From Microbacterium sp. RURRCA19A (GTDB lineage: Bacteria; Actinomycetota; Actinomycetes; Actinomycetales; Microbacteriaceae), in contig NZ_FTNQ01000001.1 of assembly GCF_900156455.1 (NCBI RefSeq), positions 930,001 through 994,000 of the forward strand: a stretch of 64,000 nucleotides of DNA. The letters run 5' to 3'. How positions within the stretch are numbered: position 1 is the stretch's first letter; every line of letters begins with the position of its first letter. A program made the translations under genes and the position numbers. Below, piece by piece: positions 40,024 through 48,345 of the stretch. The notes below the pieces were generated by a model. That model did no database searches. It saw only the letters and a list, made by a program, of their open reading frames with translations, and had not been told where the DNA came from.

Positions 40024-42834
40024 TCAGCCTCGCGGCTTCTCGACCATCTCGGTGGTCTCGATCTCGTCGCCGACCTGGATGTCGTTGTACTTGCCGAGTC
40101 CGATACCGGCCTCGAAGTCCGTCCGGACCTCGGTGACGTCGTCCTTGAAGCGGCGCAGCGACTCGATCTGCAGGCCGTCGGCCAGCACGACGCCGTCGCG
40201 GATGACGCGCGCCTTGGCGTTGCGCGTGATCGTGCCCGAGCGGACGATGACACCGGCGATGTTGCCGAACTTCGAGGAGCGGAACACCTCGCGGATCTCG
40301 GCGACACCCGACTGCACCTCTTCGAACTCCGGCTTGAGCAGGCCCTTGAGCGACTGCTCCACGTCGTCGATCGCGTTGTAGATGACCGAGTAGAACCGGA
40401 CGTCCACACCCTCGCGGGCGGCGCGCTCCCGCGCCTTGGTGTCGGGGCGGACGTTGAAGCCGATCACGATCGCGTTGTCGATCGTGGCCAGGTTGATGTC
40501 CGACTCGGTGATCGCACCCACACCGCGGTGGATGATGCGCAGCTGGACGCTGTCGTCGACCTCGATCTTGAGCAGCGATTCCTCGAGCGCCTCGACGGCA
40601 CCCGACACGTCACCCTTGATGATGAGGTTGAGCGACTCGACCTTGCCCTCTTCGAGAGCGCGGGTGAAGTCCTCGAGCGAGATGCGCTTGCGGGCCTTGG
40701 CCAGCTGGGCGTTGCGCTCGGCGGCTTCGCGCTTCTCGGCGATCTGGCGCGCGGTGCGGTCTTCCTCGGTGACGATGAAGACGTCGCCGGCACGCGGGAC
40801 CGAGTTGAGGCCCTGCACCTGGACGGGACGCGAGGGGTAGGCCTCGTCGACCGCATCGCCGTTCTCGTCGATCATCGCGCGGACGCGGCCGTACGCCGTT
40901 CCCGCGACGATCGCGTCGCCGACGCGCAGCGTTCCGGACTGGATGAGCACGGTGGCCACCGAACCGCGGCCCTTGTCGAGCTTCGCTTCGATCGCGACAC
41001 CGCGGGCCGCCTTGTTCGGGTTGGCCGTCAGGTCGAGACCGGCGTCGGCCGTCAGCAGCACGGCGTCCAGGAGTTCCTGGATGTTCGTGCCCTGGCGGGC
41101 AGAGACGTCGACGAACATGACGTCGCCGCCGTACTCCTCGGCGACCAGACCGTACTCGGTGAGCTGCTGGCGCACCTTCGCGGGGTTGGCGTCCGGCTTG
41201 TCGACCTTGTTGACCGCGACCACGATCGGCACGTTCGCCGCCTGGGCGTGGTTCAGCGCCTCGACCGTCTGGGGCATGATGCCGTCGTCGGCCGCGACCA
41301 CGAGGATCGCGATGTCGGTCACCTGCGCACCGCGGGCACGCATGGCGGTGAACGCCTCGTGACCCGGGGTGTCGATGAAGGTGATCGCACGCTCGATGCC
41401 CTCGTGCTCGGTCCAGACCTGGTACGCGCCGATGTGCTGCGTGATGCCGCCGGCCTCGCCCGCGACCACGTTGGTCTGGCGGATGGCGTCGAGCAGTCGC
41501 GTCTTACCGTGGTCGACGTGGCCCATGACGGTGACCACGGGAGGACGGATCTCGAGGTCGTCCTCGCTCTCGGCCTCCAGCTCGGCGTCGAGGTCGAGAC
41601 CGAAGCCCTCGAGGAGCTCTTTGTCCTCGTCCTCGGGCGAGACCATCTGGATCTTGTAGCCGAGTTCGGCGCCGAGCACCTCGAACGTCGCCTCGTCGAG
41701 CGACTCGGTGGCGGTGGCCATCTCACCCAGGTTGAACAGGATGGTCACGAGCGTGCCGGGCTGCACGGTGTAGCCGCGCAGGGCCTCGAGCTTGTCCGCG
41801 AAGTCGGCGATCGAGGCACCACGACGCAGGCGGATGATCTCGCCGTTGCCCTTCGAGACGTTGACGCCGCCGACGACCGGCGCCGACCGCATCTCGAATT
41901 CCTGCCGCTTCGCCCGACGCGACTTGCGCTGCTTGGACTTGCCGCCGCCCTTACCGAAGGCACCCGCGGTACCGCCGCCGGGGCCGCGACCACGGCCGCC
42001 ACCACCGCCGGGACGGCCGGCGAAGCCGCCGCCACCCGCACCGGGGGCGCCACCGGGACGCTGGAAGCCGCCACCGGCACCGCCGGGACGACCGGGACCG
42101 CCGGGACGCTGCTGGAAGGGAGCACCGGGACGACCGCCGCCACCGGGACGCCCGGCACCGCCGGGGCGCGGAGCGCCGGGACGCGGAGCACCCGGGCGCG
42201 GGGCCTGGGGACGCGGGATGTTGCCGGGGGTCGGGCGCTGGCCCATGCCCTGCGCCGAGGCGAAGGGGTTGTTCCCCGGGCGGGGGCCGGCGGGACGCTG
42301 ACCCATGCCCTGCGCCGAGGCGAAGGGGTTGTTGCCGGGACGCGGGGCGCCACCGGGACGCGGGGGCTGCGAGCCTGCGCCGGCGGGACCGGGCTTGGGG
42401 CCACCGGGCTTGGGCGCCTGCGAGGCGGGCGCCGCGGGTGCGGGGCTCTGCTCGGCGGGCGCGGCGGGGGCTGCCGGAGCCGCGGGAGCCGGGGTGGCTT
42501 CGGCGGCGGCGGGCGCCTCGGAAGCGGGGGCGCTCTTCGGCGCGGCCGGGCGAGCCGGTCCGGGCGTGGGGCCCGACGGGCGCGCCCCGGGGGTCGCCGC
42601 GGGGCGGGCCGGGCCGGGACGCGCGCCGGGGCGGGATGCCGCGGCGGGCTTGGCATCCGAGGATCCCGACGACCCCTCGGCCGCGAGGGCGGCGCGGAGC
42701 TTACGGGCCACCGGGGGCTCGATGGTGGACGAAGGGCTCTTGACGAACTCGCCGAGCTCCTTCAGCTTCGCAAGCGCGACCTTGCTGTCGACGCCGAGTT
42801 CGGAAGCGATCTCGTGCACGCGTGGTTTTGCCAC
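40024..42834 (-). CDS. infB: Translation initiation factor IF-2
   Basis: 936 residues. The N-terminal IF2_N domain ([26 protein letters not shown]) is followed by a roughly 230-residue Pro/Ala/Gly/Arg low-complexity linker, a basic [13 protein letters not shown] segment, and then the GTPase: [16 protein letters not shown] (G1), [11 protein letters not shown] (G3) and NKVDKPDAN (G4) around residues 430-560, ending with domains II-IV. It binds fMet-tRNA and GTP during initiation. GTG at 42834 with AGGAG five bases upstream. The linker holds two copies of an [14 protein letters not shown] unit, encoded by near-identical DNA. Confidence 0.96.
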   Translation of the reverse strand: MAKPRVHEIASELGVDSKVALAKLKELGEFVKSPSSTIEPPVARKLRAALAAEGSSGSSDAKPAAASRPGARPGPARPAATPGARPSGPTPGPARPAAPKSAPASEAPAAAEATPAPAAPAAPAAPAEQSPAPAAPASQAPKPGGPKPGPAGAGSQPPRPGGAPRPGNNPFASAQGMGQRPAGPRPGNNPFASAQGMGQRPTPGNIPRPQAPRPGAPRPGAPRPGGAGRPGGGGRPGAPFQQRPGGPGRPGGAGGGFQRPGGAPGAGGGGFAGRPGGGGGRGRGPGGGTAGAFGKGGGKSKQRKSRRAKRQEFEMRSAPVVGGVNVSKGNGEIIRLRRGASIADFADKLEALRGYTVQPGTLVTILFNLGEMATATESLDEATFEVLGAELGYKIQMVSPEDEDKELLEGFGLDLDAELEAESEDDLEIRPPVVTVMGHVDHGKTRLLDAIRQTNVVAGEAGGITQHIGAYQVWTEHEGIERAITFIDTPGHEAFTAMRARGAQVTDIAILVVAADDGIMPQTVEALNHAQAANVPIVVAVNKVDKPDANPAKVRQQLTEYGLVAEEYGGDVMFVDVSARQGTNIQELLDAVLLTADAGLDLTANPNKAARGVAIEAKLDKGRGSVATVLIQSGTLRVGDAIVAGTAYGRVRAMIDENGDAVDEAYPSRPVQVQGLNSVPRAGDVFIVTEEDRTARQIAEKREAAERNAQLAKARKRISLEDFTRALEEGKVESLNLIIKGDVSGAVEALEESLLKIEVDDSVQLRIIHRGVGAITESDINLATIDNAIVIGFNVRPDTKARERAAREGVDVRFYSVIYNAIDDVEQSLKGLLKPEFEEVQSGVAEIREVFRSSKFGNIAGVIVRSGTITRNAKARVIRDGVVLADGLQIESLRRFKDDVTEVRTDFEAGIGLGKYNDIQVGDEIETTEMVEKPRG

Positions 42835-42927
42835 AATTCTCCTGTCTGAGGGCCTACCCCGGACAGGGCAGACCGTTAGTTGCGGACGGGTCTCATTTCG
42901 AGCCGTTCACTTCGTGTCCATAGCCGT

Positions 42928-43179
42928 TCAGCCGTTTCGCTGGAGGGTTGATTCGAAGGTCTGCGTGTCAAGCGGGCCTGACACACGCAATGCTCGTACG
43001 AAGGCGCGGCGTGCGAGAGCTTTCCCGACGCACGCGTCCGTCTCGTGCACCCACGCACCCCGTCCCGGCAGGACCGCCCGCTCGTCTCTGACGAGGACCG
43101 ACCCCTCCGCGACCACGCGCAGAAGCGATGATCGGGGGGCACGTGCGCGGCATCCGACGCACGTTCGTACAGGTTCCAT
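42928..43179 (-). CDS. ylxR: YlxR family nucleic-acid-binding protein (DUF448)
   Basis: 83 residues starting MEPVRTCVGCRARAPRSSLLRVV, the YlxR signature with its Cys-x2-Cys pair, then GRGAWVHETDACVGKALARRAF. YlxR sits between nusA and infB across bacteria and binds RNA; in other bacteria it affects rnpB or clpP/ftsZ-linked regulation. The ATG at 43179 gives the conserved start. Gaps of 33 bp to nusA and 93 bp to infB fit the single nusA operon. Confidence 0.92.
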   Translation of the reverse strand: MEPVRTCVGCRARAPRSSLLRVVAEGSVLVRDERAVLPGRGAWVHETDACVGKALARRAFVRALRVSGPLDTQTFESTLQRNG

Positions 43180-43212
43180 CGTACACCTCGCCGTCGTCGG
43201 GACGACGGACGC

Positions 43213-44202
43213 TCAGTTGTCTTCGAGGATGCTGTCGGGCTGGATGTCGATCTTCGCACCCGTGAGCTTGGCGGCGAGACGGGCGTTCTGGCCCTCCTTG
43301 CCGATCGCGAGCGACAGCTGGTAGTCGGGCACCAGCGCGCGGACGGCCTTGGTCGTGGCATCCAGGACGAAGCTGGACGTGACCTTCGCCGGCGACAGGG
43401 CGTTGGCGACGAACTTCGGCAGCTCGGCGTCGTAGTCGATGATGTCGATCTTCTCGCCGGCCAGCTCCTCGGTCACCGCGCGCACACGGCGGCCGAGTTC
43501 GCCGATGCAGGCGCCCTTGGCGTTGACCGTCGGGTCGTTGGCCTTCACCGCGATCTTCGTGCGGTGGCCGGCCTCGCGGGCGAGGGACACGATCTCGACG
43601 AGACCGCCGGCGATCTCGGGCACCTCGAGGGCGAAGAGCTTGCGGACGAGGCCGGGGTGCGTGCGCGACACCGTGATCTGCGGCCCCTTGGTGCCCTTGG
43701 ACACGCTGGTCACGTACACGCGCAGCCGCGAACCGTGGGCGTAGGTCTCGCCCGGCACCTGCTCCTCGGGGGGCAGGATCGCCTCGACGGTTCCCAGATC
43801 GACGTGCACCATGCGCGGGTTCGGTCCCTGCTGCACGACGCCGGCGACGATGTCGCCCTCTTTGCCCTTGAACTCCCCCAGCACGGCGTCGTCGGCGATG
43901 TCGCGCAGACGCTGGCTGATGACCTGCTTCGCGGCGAAGGCGGCGATGCGACCGAAGTCGTCGGGAGCCTGCTCCTCCTCGCCGATCACGGCGCCCTCCT
44001 CGTCGAGGACGGGCGTGTAGATGCCGACGTGGCCGCTCTTGCGGTCGAGTTCGGCGCGGGCCCCGGCGGGGATCTCGCCGCTCGGCGAGATGTGCTTGGC
44101 GTAGGCGGTGAGGATCGCCTGCTCGATGATCCGCGCGAGTTCGTCGAAGGGGATCTCCTTCTCGCGTTCGATCGTCTTCAGAAGTGCGAGATCGATGTCC
44201 AC
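43213..44202 (-). CDS. nusA: Transcription termination/antitermination factor NusA
   Basis: 329 residues: N-terminal RNA polymerase-binding domain, S1 domain (LGEFKGKEGDIVAGVVQQGP), and two KH domains (ISRTHPGLVRKLF, here VSRTHPG; AIGKEGQNARLAAKLTGAKIDI). It lacks the C-terminal acidic repeats of E. coli, as is normal in actinobacteria. It controls pausing, termination and antitermination. GTG at 44202 with GGAGGG upstream. First gene of the nusA-ylxR-infB-rbfA cluster. The rimP gene that commonly precedes nusA is not adjacent; a divergent toxin-antitoxin pair occupies that place. Confidence 0.95.
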   Translation of the reverse strand: MDIDLALLKTIEREKEIPFDELARIIEQAILTAYAKHISPSGEIPAGARAELDRKSGHVGIYTPVLDEEGAVIGEEEQAPDDFGRIAAFAAKQVISQRLRDIADDAVLGEFKGKEGDIVAGVVQQGPNPRMVHVDLGTVEAILPPEEQVPGETYAHGSRLRVYVTSVSKGTKGPQITVSRTHPGLVRKLFALEVPEIAGGLVEIVSLAREAGHRTKIAVKANDPTVNAKGACIGELGRRVRAVTEELAGEKIDIIDYDAELPKFVANALSPAKVTSSFVLDATTKAVRALVPDYQLSLAIGKEGQNARLAAKLTGAKIDIQPDSILEDN

Positions 44203-44327
44203 AAGACCCTCCGTATTCAGCTCTCGTCGGCACGAACGGCGCCGACAACCCTCCTACGATACCCGGATGCCGGCTCCCCCGCGACCGTGCCAGGTGAGAC
44301 GTGGGAATCCGATGGTATCGTGCTCCC

Positions 44328-44567
44328 ATGGAGCTGACAATCGATTCCGGTGGCCGCATCGTCCTCCCGAAGGTGCTGCGTGACGCCTACGGCCTGCTCC
44401 CCGGAACCACGGTGGATGTCTCGGCATACGGCACGGGCCTCCAGATCACGCCGGGCGGCCGCACCGCGCGCGTCGTCCGCGAACGCGGGGGCCGGCTCGT
44501 CGCACAGGGCACGACGCCGGTGACGGACGAGATCGTGTCCGCGCTGATCGACGCGGGCCGGCGCTGA
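44328..44567 (+). CDS. vapB: AbrB/SpoVT-fold antitoxin (VapB-type)
   Basis: 79 residues. MELTIDSGGRIVLPKVLRDAYGL is the swapped-hairpin AbrB DNA-binding domain; the C-terminal part with Arg-rich and acidic residues would wrap the toxin. It stops two bases before the GTG of the PIN-domain gene, a typical VapBC layout. It should repress its own promoter and neutralise the toxin. The ATG at 44328 is chosen because the fold begins there. Confidence 0.85.
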   Translation: MELTIDSGGRIVLPKVLRDAYGLLPGTTVDVSAYGTGLQITPGGRTARVVRERGGRLVAQGTTPVTDEIVSALIDAGRR

Positions 44568-44569
44568 GA

Positions 44570-44986
44570 GTGGCGGCCGCACCGCCCGAGCCGATCGCCG
44601 TCGACACCAGCGTGGCGATCCCCCTGCTGGTCGCCTCGCACTCCCACCACGCCGCCGTCACCCGGTGGGCGAGATCGCTCGACCTCCGTCTGAGCGGGCA
44701 TGCCGCCGTCGAGACGTACTCGGTCCTCACCCGTCTGCCCGGGGACGCCCGTGTCGAACCGCGCGACGCCATCGACATCATGGATGCCAACTTCGGCGAG
44801 CCGCTCCTGCTCGCCCCGCTCGCGGCGCACCGCGAGCTCGCCCGTGCCGGTGTCGGCGGGGGCGCCGTGTACGACGGCCTGGTCGCCCTCGCTGCCCGGG
44901 AGCACGGGTTGCGTCTCGCCACCCGCGACGCTCGCGCCCGGACGACCTACGAGGTCCTCGGCATCACCGTGGAGCTCGTCGTGTGA
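44570..44986 (+). CDS. vapC: VapC-type PIN-domain RNase toxin
   Basis: 138 residues. All four PIN metal-binding acids are visible: Asp12 (AVDTSVAI), Glu48 (HAAVETYSVL), Asp102 (VYDGLVA) and Asp120 (TRDAR). The enzyme would cleave RNA, typically initiator tRNA or 23S rRNA loops in this family, and is held inactive by the preceding antitoxin. GTG start at 44570 follows the antitoxin stop by two bases. The complete acid set suggests an intact toxin. It converges on the HD-domain gene. Confidence 0.88.
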   Translation: MAAAPPEPIAVDTSVAIPLLVASHSHHAAVTRWARSLDLRLSGHAAVETYSVLTRLPGDARVEPRDAIDIMDANFGEPLLLAPLAAHRELARAGVGGGAVYDGLVALAAREHGLRLATRDARARTTYEVLGITVELVV

Positions 44987-44996
44987 GTCCGGTAGC

Positions 44997-45599
44997 TCAC
45001 CACACCTCCAGCGGGTTCGCCGCCAGCTTGTCGATCACTCCCCCGTCGACCAGACGCCGCGCCGCCGTGTCGGGCTTGCGCCGCGCCTGATCGACGACGC
45101 ACGCCCCGAACTCGGCCGCCAGCGCGCCGCGGGGGTGCGCGGTCACGACCTCGCGCATGAACTCGGCCGGCAGCGCGTCGGGCCGCGCCCCCGAGATGTC
45201 GAGGCCCGTCGCGGTTTCGAGCAGGTAGCCCTCGGCATCCATGTCCGGATCCACGCTCGGCCAGTTGTGCCGCACGATGACCTCGACGACGCGGTCGCGC
45301 CGCTCGCGCCCCCACCCGGCGCCGGCCGTGAGCGCGACGCCGACGTGCCCGCCCGCGTGCTCGTACGAGATCGCGTGGTTGTCGAACTCCGGCACCGTGC
45401 CGATGTCGTGCAGCACCGCGGAGACGTAGAGCAGCTCGTGGTCGATGCCCCGGATGCCGTCGACCATCGCGAACGCCTCGGCCCACAGCCACGAGCGGAC
45501 GGCGTGCGCGGTGATCGCGGACGACTGGTACTGCTCGGCGAGGGCGCGGGCGCCGCGGGCGGCGAGGGTGTCGGGCACGGGGATGTCGGCGATGCGCAC
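44997..45599 (-). CDS. HD-domain phosphohydrolase family protein (cyanamide hydratase-like)
   Basis: 200 residues. The HD motif is in LLYVSAVLHDIGTVPEF, preceded by a conserved His (ITAHAVRSWLWAEAF) and followed by AISYEHAGGHVGVAL and VIVRHNWPSVDPDMDAEGYLLETATGLDISG. The layout resembles cyanamide hydratase-like HD proteins of unknown substrate in actinobacteria. The GTG at 45599 has GGAGG six bases upstream. Tail-to-tail with vapC (10 bp gap). Confidence 0.82.
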   Translation of the reverse strand: MRIADIPVPDTLAARGARALAEQYQSSAITAHAVRSWLWAEAFAMVDGIRGIDHELLYVSAVLHDIGTVPEFDNHAISYEHAGGHVGVALTAGAGWGRERRDRVVEVIVRHNWPSVDPDMDAEGYLLETATGLDISGARPDALPAEFMREVVTAHPRGALAAEFGACVVDQARRKPDTAARRLVDGGVIDKLAANPLEVW

Positions 45600-45702
45600 G
45601 GAGCCTCCTGGGGTGGGGGTTCCCACTCTGCCGCTCCGAGCCCGCCGCGCACCCGCGCGGGACGGCCGACTTCCGCCGCCTTCCCGCCAACCCCGCAGAA
45701 CG

Positions 45703-45736
45703 ACGGATGCCACGACCCGGGGGCCGTGGCATCCGT
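45703..45736 (-). terminator. glgP terminator
   Basis: ACGGATGCCACG ... CGTGGCATCCGT hairpin, 6 bp beyond the glycogen phosphorylase stop. The arms contain the abundant GGATGCC heptamer. Confidence 0.75.
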
Positions 45737-45742
45737 CCGCGC

Positions 45743-48247
45743 TCAGCTGACCGGCGTGGCGTGCCAGATGCGGTCGAGGTAGTCGCGCATCGCCCGGTCG
45801 GAGGAGAAGAAGCCGCTGCGCGCGACGTTGAGGATCGCCGAACGCACCCACGCGTCCTGGTCGGCGTAGGCGAGGTCGACCCGCTCCTGCGCGTCGATGT
45901 AGGACCCGAAGTCGGCGAGCGCCATGAAGCGGTCGTCGTAGAGGAGGTTGGAGATGAGCGGCTCGAACACCGTCCGGTCACCGTCCGAGAACGTCCCTGC
46001 GGCGATCAGGTCGATGGCCCGGCGCAGCCGCTCGTCCGCGTGGTAGAAGTCCGCGGGGCGGTAGCCCTCGGCCCACAGCGCCTCGACCTCGGGCTCGCTC
46101 ATGCCGAAGAGGAAGAAGTTCTCGTCGCCGACGAGCTGACGGATCTCGACGTTCGCACCGTCGTCGGTGCCGATCGTCAGGGCTCCGTTGAGCGCGAGCT
46201 TCATGTTGCCGGTGCCCGACGCCTCCTTGCCCGCCAGCGAGATCTGCTCGGACAGGTCGGCCGCGGGGATGATGCTCTCGGCGAGCGTGACGTTGTAGTT
46301 CGCGGGGTACAGCACCTTCAGGCGCCCCTGCACGCGCGGATCGGCGTTGACGACCTCGCCCACGGCGTTGATGAGGTGGATGATCTGCTTCGCCATCGCG
46401 TACCCCGGCGCAGCCTTGGCACCGAAGAGGAATGTGCGCGGCTGGACGTCTTCCACGCGCACCCGACCGGACACGATGCCGTCGTAGGCGTGGACGATGT
46501 GCAGCACCTTGAGCGTCTGGCGCTTGTACTCGTGGAGGCGCTTGATCATCACGTCGAGCAGGTGCCCGTCGTCGAGCGTGGTGCCGTCGCGGGCGGCCAG
46601 GACGCTGCTGAGTCGACGCTTGTTGGCCGCCTTGACCGCGGCGAAGCGCTCGCGGAACTCGGGGTCGTCGGCGAACGCCTCGAGGCCGCGCAGCCGCTCG
46701 AGGTCGACGGTCCACCCGGCGCCGAGGGTCTCGGTGATGAGCGTCGAGAGCTCGGGGTTCGCCAGGCGCAGGAAGCGGCGCGGCGTCACACCGTTGGTGA
46801 CGTTGGTGAACTTCTCCGGCCACATCTTCGCGAAGTCCTTCAGGACGTTGTCGCGGAGGAGCTGGGAATGCAGCTCGGCGACGCCGTTGACCTTCGACCC
46901 CGCGACCGTGGCGAGGTAGGCCATCCGCACCGAGCGGTACGGGTGCTCGCCGATGATCGACATGTCGCGGATCAGCATCTCGTCGTCGCCGAAGCGCTCG
47001 CGCACCTCGAGCAGGAACTCGTCGTTGATGCGGTAGATGATCTCCAGGTGCCGCGGCAGCAGGCGCCCCAGCAGGTCGACCGACCAGACCTCGAGGGCCT
47101 CGGGGAGCAGCGTGTGGCACGTGTAGGCGAAGCACTTCTGCGTGATCGCCCACGCGGCATCCCATTCCAGGTGCTTCTCGTCGATGAGCACGCGCATCAG
47201 CTCGGGCACGCCGATCACGGGGTGCGTGTCGTTCAGCTGGAAGATGACCCGTTCGGGCAGCTTCTCGAGGTCGAAGCCCTCCGGCAGGACGTTCTCGACG
47301 AAGTCGGCAATGGATGCCGCGACGAAGAAGTACTGCTGCTGGAGGCGGAGTTCCTTGCCCTGCGGGGTGGAGTCCTCGGGGTAGAGCACCTTGGAGATGT
47401 TCTCGGCGAAGGTCTGCGCGCGCACGGACTCGACGTAGTCGCCGGAGTTGAACGTGTGCAGGTCGAACGCGTTCGTCGCCACCGCCCGCCACAGACGCAG
47501 GGTGTTGACGCGCCCGTTGTGGTAGCCGGGGACCATCATGTTGTACGGCACGGCAAGGACGTTCCACTCGGGCACCCAGCGGGTGCGCTCGACGCCGTCG
47601 TCGTCGTACGTCTCGGTGTGTCCGCCGAACGAGATCGTCTGCGCGGCCTCGGGGTGCGGGAAGTCCCACGGCGAGCCGAGTCGGAGCCACGCGTCGGGCT
47701 GCTCGACCTGCTGCCCGTCCGCGAACGCCTGGCGGAAGATGCCGTACTCGTAGCGGATGCCGTAGCCGATGGTGGGGATGCTCATCGTCGCCAGCGAGTC
47801 GATGAAGCACGCGGCCAGACGACCGAGGCCGCCGTTTCCGAGTCCGGGTTCGATCTCCAGCGCCCGGAGGTCGGCGATGTCGATGCCGCACTGGGCGAGC
47901 GCCTCGGTGGCGATGTCGGTGAGACGGGCGGCGAGGAGGTTGTTGTCGAGCTGACGCCCCAGCAGGTATTCGGCCGACAGGTAGCACACGGTCTTGGACT
48001 GCTGTCGACTCTGCTGGGCCTGGTCGTCGAGCCACCGCGCCATCAGGTAGTCGCGGACGGTGCCCGCCAACGCGAGGTAGCGGTCGTTGTCGTCGGATGC
48101 CGACAGCGCGACGCCCTGGTCGAAGTTGAGGTTCTGCAGGAAACGGCGGACGAAGCCGTCGACCGACGCCGGCGGAGCCGCCACGGGCGCGAGCGCGAGC
48201 GGGTGGGTCGGGCGGAGCTCGGACGCGGAGGAAGAGTTCTCGGGCAC
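45743..48247 (-). CDS. glgP: Glycogen/starch/maltodextrin phosphorylase
   Basis: 834 residues of GT35. Pyridoxal phosphate attaches to the Lys in EASGTGNMKLALNGALTIGTDDGANVEI-type signature (here split: GTGNMK and TDDGANVEI). LGNGGLGRLAACF and NDTHPVIGVPELMR are also intact. It phosphorolyses alpha-1,4-glucan ends to glucose-1-phosphate. The GTG at 48247 fits the first conserved residues after a short Ser/Pro leader; no clear Shine-Dalgarno sequence. Length matches E. coli GlgP (about 815). It belongs to the classical GlgP group rather than the shorter actinobacterial GlgP2 type. Terminator follows directly. Confidence 0.94.
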   Translation of the reverse strand: MPENSSSASELRPTHPLALAPVAAPPASVDGFVRRFLQNLNFDQGVALSASDDNDRYLALAGTVRDYLMARWLDDQAQQSRQQSKTVCYLSAEYLLGRQLDNNLLAARLTDIATEALAQCGIDIADLRALEIEPGLGNGGLGRLAACFIDSLATMSIPTIGYGIRYEYGIFRQAFADGQQVEQPDAWLRLGSPWDFPHPEAAQTISFGGHTETYDDDGVERTRWVPEWNVLAVPYNMMVPGYHNGRVNTLRLWRAVATNAFDLHTFNSGDYVESVRAQTFAENISKVLYPEDSTPQGKELRLQQQYFFVAASIADFVENVLPEGFDLEKLPERVIFQLNDTHPVIGVPELMRVLIDEKHLEWDAAWAITQKCFAYTCHTLLPEALEVWSVDLLGRLLPRHLEIIYRINDEFLLEVRERFGDDEMLIRDMSIIGEHPYRSVRMAYLATVAGSKVNGVAELHSQLLRDNVLKDFAKMWPEKFTNVTNGVTPRRFLRLANPELSTLITETLGAGWTVDLERLRGLEAFADDPEFRERFAAVKAANKRRLSSVLAARDGTTLDDGHLLDVMIKRLHEYKRQTLKVLHIVHAYDGIVSGRVRVEDVQPRTFLFGAKAAPGYAMAKQIIHLINAVGEVVNADPRVQGRLKVLYPANYNVTLAESIIPAADLSEQISLAGKEASGTGNMKLALNGALTIGTDDGANVEIRQLVGDENFFLFGMSEPEVEALWAEGYRPADFYHADERLRRAIDLIAAGTFSDGDRTVFEPLISNLLYDDRFMALADFGSYIDAQERVDLAYADQDAWVRSAILNVARSGFFSSDRAMRDYLDRIWHATPVS

Positions 48248-48345
48248 GGTTCGACCGTAATGAGAACCGACCGCGTCCGCCAAGAGGCACTGGCTTCGAC
48301 ACAGGATCTTCACCTGGTCGCCGCACGGCCGACGCATCCCCGCGG

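Noticed and set aside
40528..42849. Long plus-strand open frame opposite infB
   Set aside because: Antisense of a conserved essential gene, with low-complexity Thr/Gly translation and no start signal.
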